DNA from: an uncultured Bacteroidota bacterium
GTDB taxonomy: Bacteria > Bacteroidota > Bacteroidia > 2-12-FULL-35-15
Assembly (NCBI GenBank): GCA_903870175.1
Contig: CAIQBY010000392.1
Coordinates: 1-36,797 of the forward strand
Length of the DNA stretch: 36,797 nucleotides
Direction of reading: 5' to 3'
This document shows positions 1 through 8,990 of the stretch, piece after piece. How positions within the stretch are numbered: position 1 is the stretch's first letter; the number at the start of each line of letters is the position of its first letter. The notes under the pieces were generated by a model. It made no database searches. It was not told the origin of the DNA and was given only the letters and a program-made list of their open reading frames with translations. The position numbers and the translations under genes are program-made.

Positions 1-465
1 AGGCTGGAACAATTTATTGTGGAATTTCCAAAAGGAATTCCATTGGCAATAGAATTGCGCAATGCCGAATGGTTTAATAATAAAGAAACTGCGGATAAAG
101 TTTTTAGATTATTTGAAAAACATAGTGTTTCAAATATTATTGTGGATACTGCCGGAAGGAGAGATATAATGCACATGCGGCTGACGAGCCCTATTGCATT
201 TGTGCGATATGTAGGAGCAAATCACGAAAGCGATTATTCAAGATTAGACCCTTGGATTGAAAGAATAAGTAGTTGGAAAAAACAGGGGCTTAAAGAAATC
301 TACTTTTTTATTCATCAGAATCTTGAAGTGGAATCTCCGCTGTTATCTGCTTATTTTATTGAAAAAATAAATGCTTCATTAGGTTTGGATTTACATATTC
401 CTGTGAAACCGGAACCTAACAAAGCAAAAAAAGGAAAGGATAAACAAAGTGATTTGTTTTCCTGA
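1..465 (+). CDS. DUF72 (YecE-like) domain protein, 3' part
   Basis: The frame is open from base 1, so the gene begins before the window and only about 154 C-terminal residues are seen. The text IPLAIELRNAEWF followed by a VDTAGRRD segment and a FVRYVGAN strand matches the DUF72/YecE family, a TIM-barrel family whose biochemical role is unsettled. The conserved RxxxW-like and 'R(Y/F)xG' strands near the end of the barrel are visible. The tail (after LDLHIPVKPEP) is a lysine-rich, probably disordered extension ending in DLFS. The gene is convergent with korB, with only 11 bases between the stops and no obvious hairpin there. Confidence 0.85.
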   Translation, partial: RLEQFIVEFPKGIPLAIELRNAEWFNNKETADKVFRLFEKHSVSNIIVDTAGRRDIMHMRLTSPIAFVRYVGANHESDYSRLDPWIERISSWKKQGLKEIYFFIHQNLEVESPLLSAYFIEKINASLGLDLHIPVKPEPNKAKKGKDKQSDLFS

Positions 466-476
466 TTTAATAAATA

Positions 477-1499
477 TTATATCGTCCAGGTATTATTTCC
501 TTTAAGCAAAGCGTCTAAATCACCTTTGCCTTTTTTGGAAATAGCTTCTTCCAACTGCGCCACCATCGCATCTTCATAACAAAAACGGTCTTCGGTGTAA
601 AACACGCCGAAAGGACGAGGTAAATAATGTGCAGATGAAGGCTTATCAAAAAAACGAACAAGCATTCCCGCTTTCACAGCGTCTTTTTCATCATGTATCC
701 ATAAATCATTTGCAGAAACATCAGCAAGATTTACAACTACAGGCTTGAAACCATCCAACTTAATTCCTTTATCTGCATTCTCTCCAAAGATTAATGGTTT
801 GCCGTGTTCCACCATTAATGTATTTATTTTCTTTGTTCCTTTTTCAGTAAACACTTCAAAAGCACCGTCGTTAAAAACGTTGCAGTTCTGATAAATTTCT
901 ACCATAGAAGTTCCGCTATGAGCATTTGCACGCTTTAATACTTCGCGCAAATGAATTGGGTCTCTGTCCATTGAACGAGCCACGAACGTAGCATCAGCTC
1001 CTAAACATAATGCAAGCGGATTAAAAGGATGATCAACTGAGCCCATTGGTGATGACTTGGTAATACTGCCCATTGGAGAAGCCGGTGAGTATTGTCCTTT
1101 GGTCAAGCCATATATTTCGTTGTTGAATAGCAATACATTTATATTGAAATTTCTTCTTAATAAATGTATCAAATGGTTGCCGCCTATTGATAAAGCATCA
1201 CCATCACCAGTAACTATCCAAACGGATAATTCTGGACGGGAAGCTTTCAAGCCGCTGGCAACTGCTGTTGCACGACCGTGAATACTGTGCATTCCGAAGG
1301 TTTCCATATAATATGGAAAACGAGATGAACATCCGATACCAGAAATAAATACGATCTGCTCGCGAGGAATACCTAAATCAGGCATCACTGTTTGTACTTG
1401 TTTCAGAATTGAATAATCTCCGCAACCAGGGCACCAACGTACTTCCTGGTCAGTTACAAAATCTTTTGCTGTTAATTTAGGTTCTATTGTTTCTATCAT
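477..1499 (-). CDS. korB: 2-oxoacid:ferredoxin oxidoreductase, beta subunit (KorB-like)
   Basis: Beta subunit of a two-subunit 2-oxoacid:acceptor oxidoreductase, which binds thiamine diphosphate and a [4Fe-4S] cluster and passes electrons from oxidative decarboxylation to ferredoxin in the cytoplasm. Visible: the cluster cysteines C23 and C26 in [12 protein letters not shown] and C57 in [11 protein letters not shown], with a further Cys in the [12 protein letters not shown] segment; the ThDP motif [10 protein letters not shown] followed by [14 protein letters not shown]. Length 340 aa is normal for the family. It starts 9 bases after the alpha subunit stop, so the two are co-transcribed and probably co-translated. 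Substrate is most likely 2-oxoglutarate, by analogy with KorAB of similar architecture, but pyruvate or other 2-oxoacids cannot be excluded from sequence alone. Confidence 0.9.
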   Translation of the reverse strand: MIETIEPKLTAKDFVTDQEVRWCPGCGDYSILKQVQTVMPDLGIPREQIVFISGIGCSSRFPYYMETFGMHSIHGRATAVASGLKASRPELSVWIVTGDGDALSIGGNHLIHLLRRNFNINVLLFNNEIYGLTKGQYSPASPMGSITKSSPMGSVDHPFNPLALCLGADATFVARSMDRDPIHLREVLKRANAHSGTSMVEIYQNCNVFNDGAFEVFTEKGTKKINTLMVEHGKPLIFGENADKGIKLDGFKPVVVNLADVSANDLWIHDEKDAVKAGMLVRFFDKPSSAHYLPRPFGVFYTEDRFCYEDAMVAQLEEAISKKGKGDLDALLKGNNTWTI

Positions 1500-1508
1500 T
1501 ATGCTTTA

Positions 1509-3359
1509 TTATTTAGTAACCATTTCTATTATTTTATTTTTTATCTCTATAGATGTAAACGGTAATCCCTGAATTTTATTCAAACCTTTTGCATCTACAA
1601 AATATTTATCACGAATTACTTTTACCAATTGTCCGTTGTTCATTTCCGGTATCAACACTTTATCATAACTTTTTAATATTTCTCCAAGATTTTTAGGGAA
1701 TGGATTCAGGTATTTAATATGTGCGTGCGCTATATCGTAACCTTCTTCAATGGCTTCGTTCACGGCAGTTTTAATACTTCCATAAGTAGAACCCCAGCCA
1801 ACAACAAGCAATTTACCTTTTGCATTTCCATTGTCTATTGTTTGCAATGGAATGTAATCAGCTATTTTATCCACTTTTGCCTGACGAAGTTTCACCATAA
1901 ACTCGTGATTCTCGGGCTCGTAAGAAATATTTCCTGTTTCGTGTTGCTTTTCAATTCCTCCTATACGATGCTCCAAACCTTTCGTTCCTGGGATTGCCCA
2001 AGGGCGTGAAAGTTTTTCATCACGTTTGTAAGGCAAATATTTTTCGCCTTCTTTCAATTCATTTTTTGCAAACTGAACATTGATCTCTTTCAAATCTTTA
2101 GATGCCGGGAACTTCCAAGGTTCAGCACCATTGGCAATATAACCGTCACTCAAAAAGAAAACAGGTGTCATAAATTCCAATGCAATTCTGCAGGCTTCGT
2201 AAGCAGAATAAAAACAATCGGAAGGTGAATATGCAGCTATGATGGGCACTGGAGCTTCTCCATTACGACCGTGCAAAGCCTGCATCAAGTCTGCCTGCTC
2301 TGTTTTTGTTGGCAGTCCGGTACTTGGTCCGCCACGCTGAACATTAATAATAACAAGCGGCAACTCCATCATCAATGCTAATCCTATTGCTTCTCCTTTT
2401 AATGCAATGCCAGGTCCTGAAGATGCGGTTACTGCAAGTGCACCACCAAAAGCTGCACCAATGGCCGAAGTAACAGCAGCTATTTCATCTTCTGCCTGAA
2501 ATGTTTTTACTCCAAAGTTTTTATTTTTTGCAAGGTCATGAAGAATATCTGATGCCGGAGTTATAGGGTAAGTACCATAGAATAAGGGCAACCCTGATTT
2601 CTGAGAGGCAGCAACTAATCCAATTGCAGCTGCCTGATTTCCCATAATACTTCTATAAGTACCACTTTCAACCGGTGCAGGCTTCACTTCAAAGCGTTGC
2701 ATAGGTGCTTCTACAGTGTCTCCGTAATTATAACCAGCTTTAAGTACTTTTATATTTGCATCAATAAGTTCCGGACGTTTTTTAAATTGCTCCTTAATAA
2801 ACGTAATAGAATTTTCGATAGAACGGTTATACATCCAATAGATAAATCCAAGTACGAACATATTCTTCGACCTGTCCATTTCCTTGGTTCCCATTCCGGA
2901 ATCAGCTAATGCATTACGTGTAATTTTTGTTACATCTATTTCAAACAGTTTAAACTTGTCTAAACTGCTATTCTTTAAAGGGTTTTGCTCGGCTGGAATA
3001 TTTGCCAGTTTTAAATTCTTTGCATCAAAACCATCTGTATTTGCAATGATTATTCCGCCGTCTTTAAGCTGTTTAATATTTGCTTTCAATGCTGCGGCAT
3101 TCATTACTACCAGCACATCGGCTGCATCACCGGCTGTATATATTTTTTCGCTTCCGAAATGAAGTTGGAATCCTGAAACACCGGCAATTGTTCCTTGCGG
3201 GGCACGTATCTCTGCAGGGAAGTTCGGAAAAGTACTTATGTCATTGCCGTACAAAGCTGCTGTTGTGGAAAACTGTGTTCCGGTTAACTGAATACCATCG
3301 CCGGAATCACCTGCAAACAGTATAACTACATTCTTTTTTAATTCTGTGGTTGCACTCAT
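1509..3359 (-). CDS. korA: 2-oxoacid:ferredoxin oxidoreductase, fused gamma-alpha subunit (KorA-like)
   Basis: Large subunit of the same enzyme. The first ~200 residues are the gamma domain ([13 protein letters not shown] near the N terminus, then [15 protein letters not shown]). After a short linker the alpha domain begins near residue 235 with [12 protein letters not shown] and carries the hallmark [10 protein letters not shown], the AEDEIAAV segment and [14 protein letters not shown]. The C-terminal part ([12 protein letters not shown]... [10 protein letters not shown]) is the transketolase-like third domain. At 616 aa it matches the fused gamma-alpha type that needs only a separate beta subunit; no ferredoxin-like delta domain is encoded here, so an external ferredoxin is expected. 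Start ATG at 3359. A candidate promoter lies about 105 bases upstream. Confidence 0.92.
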   Translation of the reverse strand: MSATTELKKNVVILFAGDSGDGIQLTGTQFSTTAALYGNDISTFPNFPAEIRAPQGTIAGVSGFQLHFGSEKIYTAGDAADVLVVMNAAALKANIKQLKDGGIIIANTDGFDAKNLKLANIPAEQNPLKNSSLDKFKLFEIDVTKITRNALADSGMGTKEMDRSKNMFVLGFIYWMYNRSIENSITFIKEQFKKRPELIDANIKVLKAGYNYGDTVEAPMQRFEVKPAPVESGTYRSIMGNQAAAIGLVAASQKSGLPLFYGTYPITPASDILHDLAKNKNFGVKTFQAEDEIAAVTSAIGAAFGGALAVTASSGPGIALKGEAIGLALMMELPLVIINVQRGGPSTGLPTKTEQADLMQALHGRNGEAPVPIIAAYSPSDCFYSAYEACRIALEFMTPVFFLSDGYIANGAEPWKFPASKDLKEINVQFAKNELKEGEKYLPYKRDEKLSRPWAIPGTKGLEHRIGGIEKQHETGNISYEPENHEFMVKLRQAKVDKIADYIPLQTIDNGNAKGKLLVVGWGSTYGSIKTAVNEAIEEGYDIAHAHIKYLNPFPKNLGEILKSYDKVLIPEMNNGQLVKVIRDKYFVDAKGLNKIQGLPFTSIEIKNKIIEMVTK

Positions 3360-3759
3360 TTATTATTACTTTTTGTTCAACTATTAGTTAATTATAACAA
3401 CATTTTCTATTAATTGTTGCAAATAAGGCAGGCAAACAATTTGCTTGTTTATTTTTTCAAGCGCCAAATGTACAAATTTTGTAATGCAAAATACCAAATC
3501 TCGATAATAAGAATATTTTGGATGACTAAATACGGTTCTGATTCTTAATTTCCTGCATGTTTTATTCAAACTCATGAGAGTTAAAAGGAAATTAATTTTA
3601 TAATAATTGGACAGTTGTTAATGAATTTGAATATAACCTTTTACTATATAAACATTATCCTTGATGATTCTTTTAGGAATAAAGTACCTGTTAAATAATA
3701 TTCTTAAATAAGAGATGAAATTGATACTAGAATAAGTATAAAAACAAATAGGAATAATT
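3360..3759. other. intergenic region upstream of korA, no gene seen
   Basis: About 400 bases between the korA start and the stop of the large secreted protein. Apart from the candidate korAB promoter I see only AT-rich sequence. A 63-codon open frame on the minus strand (3384-3575) has no domain-like pattern, lies across the candidate promoter and is not called. No clear GC-rich hairpin terminator for the upstream gene is visible. Confidence 0.6.
3465..3498 (-). promoter_or_regulatory. candidate Bacteroidota promoter for korAB
   Basis: On the minus strand a TACATTTG box (3472-3465) fits the Bacteroidota -7 consensus TAnnTTTG, and a TTTG (3498-3495) lies 22 bases upstream of it, close to the usual 19-21 base spacing. 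It would give a leader of roughly 100 bases before the korA ATG. Such short AT-rich motifs arise by chance, so this is a candidate only. Confidence 0.4.
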
Positions 3760-6700
3760 CTATTGAAGAACGGTAACGTGTCCAATTCGTTTTATTTGAT
3801 CTCCCACAAAAGGAGTTGCTATAATCTTATAAACATATACTCCCTCTTCTACTTTTGTCCCCATGTAAGTTCCATCCCAGCCTTTACCGAATTGATTAGT
3901 TTCAAATAGTTTTTCTCCCCATCTGTTAAATATCGCCATATCAAGATCTTTAATTCCAAATCCTTTTGCATAAAAAGAAGTATTCGTCTCTCCATTATTT
4001 GGTGTAAACGCATTTGGAATGTATAAGCCATAATCCGTATTCACATATATTACAACTGTATCTTTATTTTCACATCCATTGGCATCTATCGCTGTAAGAA
4101 AATAAGTTGTTGTTACAGTAGGTGAAACAACCGGAGTTGAACAAGTAATGCAATTTAAAGTAGTGCCCAGTCCGGCCTCACTCCATAAAAAAGATGCTGA
4201 ACTCACACCTGTTAATATTGCATAATCAGTAACATTAATAGTTTGATCCGGGCCTGCATTAACGCTCGGTAAAGGGAATACACTAACCAATACATTATCA
4301 TTAGATGAACAGATTCCGCCATTAGTTACCGTTAATGTATATGTAGTAGTAACGCTGGGAGAAGCTATAGGAGAAGCGGATGCAGGGTTGTCTAACCCAG
4401 TTGGAGGCTGCCAGTTATAGCTTGTCCCGCCACTTGCAGATAATACCGCTGATTGTCCAATACAAATTGCCTGATCCAATCCAGCATTTGCAATTGGATT
4501 TGGAATAACAGTTATTGTAACCGTGCCTGTGGATGAACATGTTCCATTAGTGCCTGTTACAGTATAAGTTGTGGTGGTTGCAGGTGCAGAAGTAACGTTT
4601 GCACCTGTAGCAGCACTTAATCCGGTAGCCGGAAGCCAAGTATAAGTTGTCGCTCCACTCACAGTAAGAGGCACACTGGAACCCTGACAAATAGATGGAG
4701 ACGGAGGTGTAATAGATATATTCAAAGCATTATTTACTGCAATTGCATAGGTAACTGGTGTGCCTGCCCCACACGCATTTGTCTCAGTAACTGAAATGTT
4801 TCCTCCTGTTGCACCTACAGATACTATAATAGAGTTTGTACCCTGACCGGATGTTATTGTTGCTCCGGCAGGCACTGTCCAGGCATAAGTAGAGCCTACT
4901 GTAGCTGTTACTGAATATACTGACCCTGTTGCATTCGGACAAAGTGGTGTAGGTCCTGTGATTGCTGATGTTGCAGGAAGACTGTTTAGTGCGACATTAA
5001 AGCTTACCGGTGCTCCAGTGCCACAGCTACTGGTTTCTGTAACTGTAACTGTTCCGGCTGTTGTACCCAAAGTAACAGTAATTGAATCTGTATTAGTTGG
5101 TGAAGATGTAATAGTTGCTCCGGCAGGTACAGTCCATGAATAGGTTGATCCGGGAGTATTGGTTACATAATAAATATTCCCTGCCGAGTTAGGACAAACA
5201 GGTGTAGGCCCCGTAATAGGCGATGTTACAGGAATTGAACTGGTTACTATAACTAATGTATCAGGCGCACCAACTCCGCAAGGGCTTGTTTCTATTACAG
5301 ATATTGTTCCTGCAGTAGCACCAAACGAAACCATGATGGAATCTGTGTTAGTAGGTGATGAAGTAATTGTTGCTCCGGCAGGAACTGTCCAGGCATATGT
5401 AGAACCTGCTGAATTTATTACTGAATATGAAATCCCCATCGCATTTGGGCAAACAGTAACAGGACCTGTTATTGGTGATGTTACAGGAATGCTATTTGTA
5501 ACTACAGCTATATTAACAGGAGTACCGGCACCACACGTCCCCGTTTCTGTAACTGAAACAGTTCCGCCTGTTGGTCCAAAAGTTACAGTGATTGAATTTG
5601 TATTTGTCGGAGCAGAAGTTATTGTAGCACCGGCAGGAACAGTCCAGGCATAAGTAGAGCCTGCAGTATTAGTTACCGAATATACCATTCCAGTGGCGTT
5701 TGGACAAACCGTTGCAGGCCCTGTAATTGCTGATGTTACCGGAAGGGAACTTAAAGTGACTGGATAATTAACCGCCGACCCTGACCCACAGGCACCGGTT
5801 TCAGTGACAGACATTGTACCTGCCGTAGTACCAAAGGTAACAGTAATAGAATCCGTATTTGTCGGGGCAGATGTTATAGTTGCTCCGGCAGGAACTGTCC
5901 ATGAATACGTAGAACCGGGAGTATTGGTCACATAATAAATATTTCCTGTTGAGTTAGGACAAACAGGTGTAGGGCCTGAAATTGGCGGAGTAACAGGAGC
6001 AGAACCTATCGCGACAGCAAATGTTACAGGTGTACCTGAGCCACAGGAATTTGTTTCAGTAACGGAAATAGTTCCTGCTGTGGCGCCAAAAGTAACAGTA
6101 ATGGCACTCGTTCCTTGTCCCGCAGTTATTATTGCTCCTGCAGGGACAGTCCAAGTGTAAGTAGAACCAATAGTAGCAGGCGTTATCGAATAAATAACTC
6201 CTGTTGCATTCGGGCATACAGGTGTAGTTCCGGTTATAGGTGGGGTTACAGGTGCAGTACCGCTTACAGTTATTACAGTTGTTGCAGTCATAGGTGTTGA
6301 GCATCCCGGAGATGAAACTGTGTATGTTGTGGTAACTGTTGGTGCTACAGTAACTGTTGCACCTGTACCATTAAATCCGGCAGGTGTAGAAGCCCAGGTA
6401 TAAGTAGAACCGCCGGCAGCTGTAAGATTAGTATTCACTCCAGGGCAGATAGTTGCAGCAGTCGGTGTAACTGAAATCGCACCAGCACTTGCCAATACTG
6501 TTACAGTTTGAGAGATTGAATTGGAACATCCTGAAAAATTATCAGTTACTGCCAAACTTATTGTATAAACGCCAGGTGCTGCATAGGTATGAACAGGACT
6601 GAAATTTGCCGCTGGACTTCCTGCAATATAAAAAGCGGTAGTTCCATCACCTAATGTCCAAAGATAACTTACGAATGTACCTTGATTACTGGTAGGTTGG

Positions 6701-8037
6701 CATAAGAAAGATCCACAAGTACAGATATTAACACCCAAGCCTCCGGTACTGCAAGTCATTACTGATGCATTGGTAAAAGTAACCGGAGAACCTGCACAAA
6801 CAGGATTCGGACTGCTTGAAAATACAGCAGAAGGTCCTGCTTTTATGGTAACAGTTTGTGTTGCAGTTGAAGTGCCACACGTTCCGTTGGAAATAGTTAC
6901 TGTATATGTATATGTTCCAGGTGTTGTAAGGTTTAAACTTATTGATTGAGTGATAGCAGTAAATCCTGCAGGGCCTGCCCAACTCCAGCCGGAACCATTG
7001 GATGCCGTTAAAGCCACCGTTGTTCCTGCACAAACTGATGTTGGTCCTGAAATGCTTGCTACCGCAGAAGATGTGGTAAAATTAATTGAAGTAGGGAGCA
7101 TTTGATTGGCACAATTATCTATTAATGTATTGCCATCGCTTCCTGTTGCAATATTTAATGTCCAGGGCCCTGCTCCCGAAAGTGCAGGAGTAATTGAAAT
7201 ATTATCCTGAAGTGTGGAGCTTCCGCAGTTTACACCGGCAGAAGCTGAAACAGTGTAAGGTCCTCCTGTTCCTGTAATAGTATATTCGCTGCCATTAGGA
7301 CTGATTGAAGAACATAGCACCGGCTCTGAAGTGGTTAAAGTAATGCTCGACCCGCCGCAAGGCGCATATACAGAGGCTGGTGTAGGCGCAACATTACCGA
7401 ATATATTTGCAGAACCTGCTCCCTGCTGAAAGTTTAATGTATATCCATTTTGTGTTGAACTATAATTACTCACTATCAGCACATAAGTTTGTCCGGTAGT
7501 TACATTTAATGTAGTTGATTGATTACTTCCGCTTGCCGGTTCAGAAGCATTAGTACCGCTCGCACTTAGTCCTGTGTTTCCGGGATTAGCTGAATAATTA
7601 CACCTTACAGGAGTAATTGCTCCACTTGCAATGCCCGAACAATTCGCTCCGGTAATGTCATATAAAGCAAAGTCATAATCATCATTCGCATTGTTCGGTG
7701 TAATCTGAAAGTTCTCCGCTCCGCCAGCCTGCACAGTAAAAACATACCACACCGAATTAAGTTCGTTGGAACCAAGACAGGTATTATTGGGTATTTCCTG
7801 AACGTTCCCATATCCTGAATATGACACATTTTGTGTATAAGTGTATTGGCAAACCGGAATCGCACTGTTGCAATCCTGCTCGGGAGCTCCCATAGGCATT
7901 CTGCTGGATGGATAAGATGGAGGATGCAGGCCGGCTTCCTTTGCTTTTATAAGTAATTGAAGCTGGGCAGGAGTTATTTGAGCAACAATACTGTTTTGAA
8001 AACAAAACAGTATCAGAAGGGTAATAAGATTTTTCAT
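3760..8037 (-). CDS. large secreted PKD/Ig-like repeat protein with type B T9SS sorting domain
   Basis: A 1425-residue surface or secreted protein. Residues 1-19 (MKNLITLLILFCFQNSIVAQ region) are a signal peptide. An N-terminal beta-sandwich region (~55-210; DCNSAIPVCQYTYTQ, then NSVWYVFTV) is of a kind common at the front of Bacteroidota secreted proteins. PKD/Ig-like units follow, then six tandem ~85-residue PKD-like repeats (roughly residues 595-1105) with the pattern ITGPTPVCPN...YxVT...GSTYxWTVPAGATI...SVTETxxCG. The end (residues ~1339-1425; YIPNAFTPNN... FNRWGEKLFET... GWDG... GVYVYKI) is the gliding-motility-associated C-terminal domain that directs type IX secretion. No catalytic domain is visible, so adhesion or matrix function is inferred. 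A TAACTTTG box at 8082-8075 could be its -7 element, but no -33 TTTG is present at the right distance. Confidence 0.92.
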   Translation of the reverse strand: MKNLITLLILFCFQNSIVAQITPAQLQLLIKAKEAGLHPPSYPSSRMPMGAPEQDCNSAIPVCQYTYTQNVSYSGYGNVQEIPNNTCLGSNELNSVWYVFTVQAGGAENFQITPNNANDDYDFALYDITGANCSGIASGAITPVRCNYSANPGNTGLSASGTNASEPASGSNQSTTLNVTTGQTYVLIVSNYSSTQNGYTLNFQQGAGSANIFGNVAPTPASVYAPCGGSSITLTTSEPVLCSSISPNGSEYTITGTGGPYTVSASAGVNCGSSTLQDNISITPALSGAGPWTLNIATGSDGNTLIDNCANQMLPTSINFTTSSAVASISGPTSVCAGTTVALTASNGSGWSWAGPAGFTAITQSISLNLTTPGTYTYTVTISNGTCGTSTATQTVTIKAGPSAVFSSSPNPVCAGSPVTFTNASVMTCSTGGLGVNICTCGSFLCQPTSNQGTFVSYLWTLGDGTTAFYIAGSPAANFSPVHTYAAPGVYTISLAVTDNFSGCSNSISQTVTVLASAGAISVTPTAATICPGVNTNLTAAGGSTYTWASTPAGFNGTGATVTVAPTVTTTYTVSSPGCSTPMTATTVITVSGTAPVTPPITGTTPVCPNATGVIYSITPATIGSTYTWTVPAGAIITAGQGTSAITVTFGATAGTISVTETNSCGSGTPVTFAVAIGSAPVTPPISGPTPVCPNSTGNIYYVTNTPGSTYSWTVPAGATITSAPTNTDSITVTFGTTAGTMSVTETGACGSGSAVNYPVTLSSLPVTSAITGPATVCPNATGMVYSVTNTAGSTYAWTVPAGATITSAPTNTNSITVTFGPTGGTVSVTETGTCGAGTPVNIAVVTNSIPVTSPITGPVTVCPNAMGISYSVINSAGSTYAWTVPAGATITSSPTNTDSIMVSFGATAGTISVIETSPCGVGAPDTLVIVTSSIPVTSPITGPTPVCPNSAGNIYYVTNTPGSTYSWTVPAGATITSSPTNTDSITVTLGTTAGTVTVTETSSCGTGAPVSFNVALNSLPATSAITGPTPLCPNATGSVYSVTATVGSTYAWTVPAGATITSGQGTNSIIVSVGATGGNISVTETNACGAGTPVTYAIAVNNALNISITPPSPSICQGSSVPLTVSGATTYTWLPATGLSAATGANVTSAPATTTTYTVTGTNGTCSSTGTVTITVIPNPIANAGLDQAICIGQSAVLSASGGTSYNWQPPTGLDNPASASPIASPSVTTTYTLTVTNGGICSSNDNVLVSVFPLPSVNAGPDQTINVTDYAILTGVSSASFLWSEAGLGTTLNCITCSTPVVSPTVTTTYFLTAIDANGCENKDTVVIYVNTDYGLYIPNAFTPNNGETNTSFYAKGFGIKDLDMAIFNRWGEKLFETNQFGKGWDGTYMGTKVEEGVYVYKIIATPFVGDQIKRIGHVTVLQ
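4710..6270 (-). repeat. six tandem ~255-bp coding repeats (PKD-like units)
   Basis: The DNA block encoding WTVPAGATI recurs at about 4861, 5116, 5371, 5626, 5881 and 6133, a regular 255-base period (85 codons) that drops to 252 once. Units two and five (in protein order) are almost identical over YYVTNTPGSTYSWTVPAGAT, whereas neighbouring units differ more. That suggests a multi-unit duplication or recombination within the gene rather than simple single-unit expansion. Recombination between units could change copy number in frame. Confidence 0.85.
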
Positions 8038-8990
8038 GTAATCGTAATAAAATAATTTTAAATTAGAGAGGAGTCAAAGTTAATATATAATAAAAGCTAA
8101 ATCATTGATAAATAACTTTAATTATTCAGGGGTTGATGTTAAGAACTTAACATTATACAATAATGGCATTATTTATTTGATAAGGCTCAAAGGTAAAATG
8201 AAGTATTTTAATTTAAAAGGGGGCTACCCACTTACTTATTTCCTTCTCTTTTTAATATAAATAACTAATTTCTGCGATTTAACGAATGAATAGTTATTTA
8301 TTTCTAAAACCTTATATGTACGAAATGACTTCATTTTGATTAATAATTAGATTTTGTCTTTTTAAGTTTTTACAAAAAAAATGTTCTTAGGATTATTGTA
8401 AATTTCGAAGAACTTGAAATCTGTTTTAAGGATAGTGAAAGTGCTGAAATTGTTACAAAAATTATTTTTAAGATACTAAATGCAGAAATGAGAGGTAATA
8501 TTCCAATACTTATTATACAAATCACCAAATCTACATTATCTATTTCCTTAATTTTCTTACGACAAAAAATCGGTACAATAGATTAATTTTAACCTTAAAT
8601 TCAGAAACAGGTCACTTTAAATTTGTTTTTCAGTTTTCAAAGTAAAAATAAAGGAGCCAAATTATTATTTAAGGGAACTCCTTTATTTTAAAAAGGAGTT
8701 CCCATTAAAAATAAAGGAGTTCCCTTTTTAAAAACAGGAACTCCCGTTTAAAAAACGGGAACTTCCGTTTAAAAAACAGGAACTCCCTTTTAAAAAACAG
8801 GAACTCCCTTTTTAAAAACGGGAGTTCCCATTTAAAATAAAGGAGTTCCCATTAATAATAAAGTAACTTAGTTTTTTAACAAAACGGGCAATTAAAAAGC
8901 TAACTTTTCCAACATTATGAATATGATTATCAGCAATATATAGGAGGCGAAATCGAAATAAACATAGTATGGGATTTAATAATTTCAGCC
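8038..8990. other. 953-base intergenic region with a 21-bp repeat array
   Basis: Lies between the start of the large secreted protein and the stop of the histidine kinase, both on the minus strand. It holds the array at 8673-8850. Upstream of the array, 8347-8586 is an open frame of 79 codons on the plus strand with no ATG near its beginning and a protein-like middle (NFEELEICFKDSESAEIVTK); it may be a decayed gene fragment or chance. The rest is AT-rich with no feature I can support. Confidence 0.6.
8673..8850. repeat. 21-bp periodic array 1 (core GGGA-AC/GT-TCCC)
   Basis: Nine copies of a near-palindromic core, GGGA and TCCC arms around a central AC or GT, begin at 8673, 8695, 8716, 8737, 8757, 8779, 8800, 8820 and 8842 (some copies lack one outer base; the fifth reads GGGAACTTCC). 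Spacing is 21 bases, once 22. Spacers are ~12 bases of A/T, typically with a TTTAAAA centre. The central dinucleotide gives each core an orientation; in order it reads AC, GT, GT, AC, AC, AC, AC, GT, GT. It starts about 140 bases downstream of the kinase stop. It contains frequent stop codons and is not coding. Confidence 0.9.

Noticed and set aside
3384-3575. 63-codon minus-strand frame upstream of korA
   Set aside because: No motif, and it spans the candidate korAB promoter.
8347-8586. 79-codon open stretch without an ATG at its beginning
   Set aside because: Its middle looks protein-like, but it lacks a start, a signal before it and any recognisable family. Mentioned only as a possible remnant.
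8673-8850. Reading array 1 as a CRISPR array
   Set aside because: Cores are 9-10 bases with ~12-base AT-rich, non-unique spacers in mixed orientation, and no cas gene is present. CRISPR repeats and spacers are each more than 20 bases.
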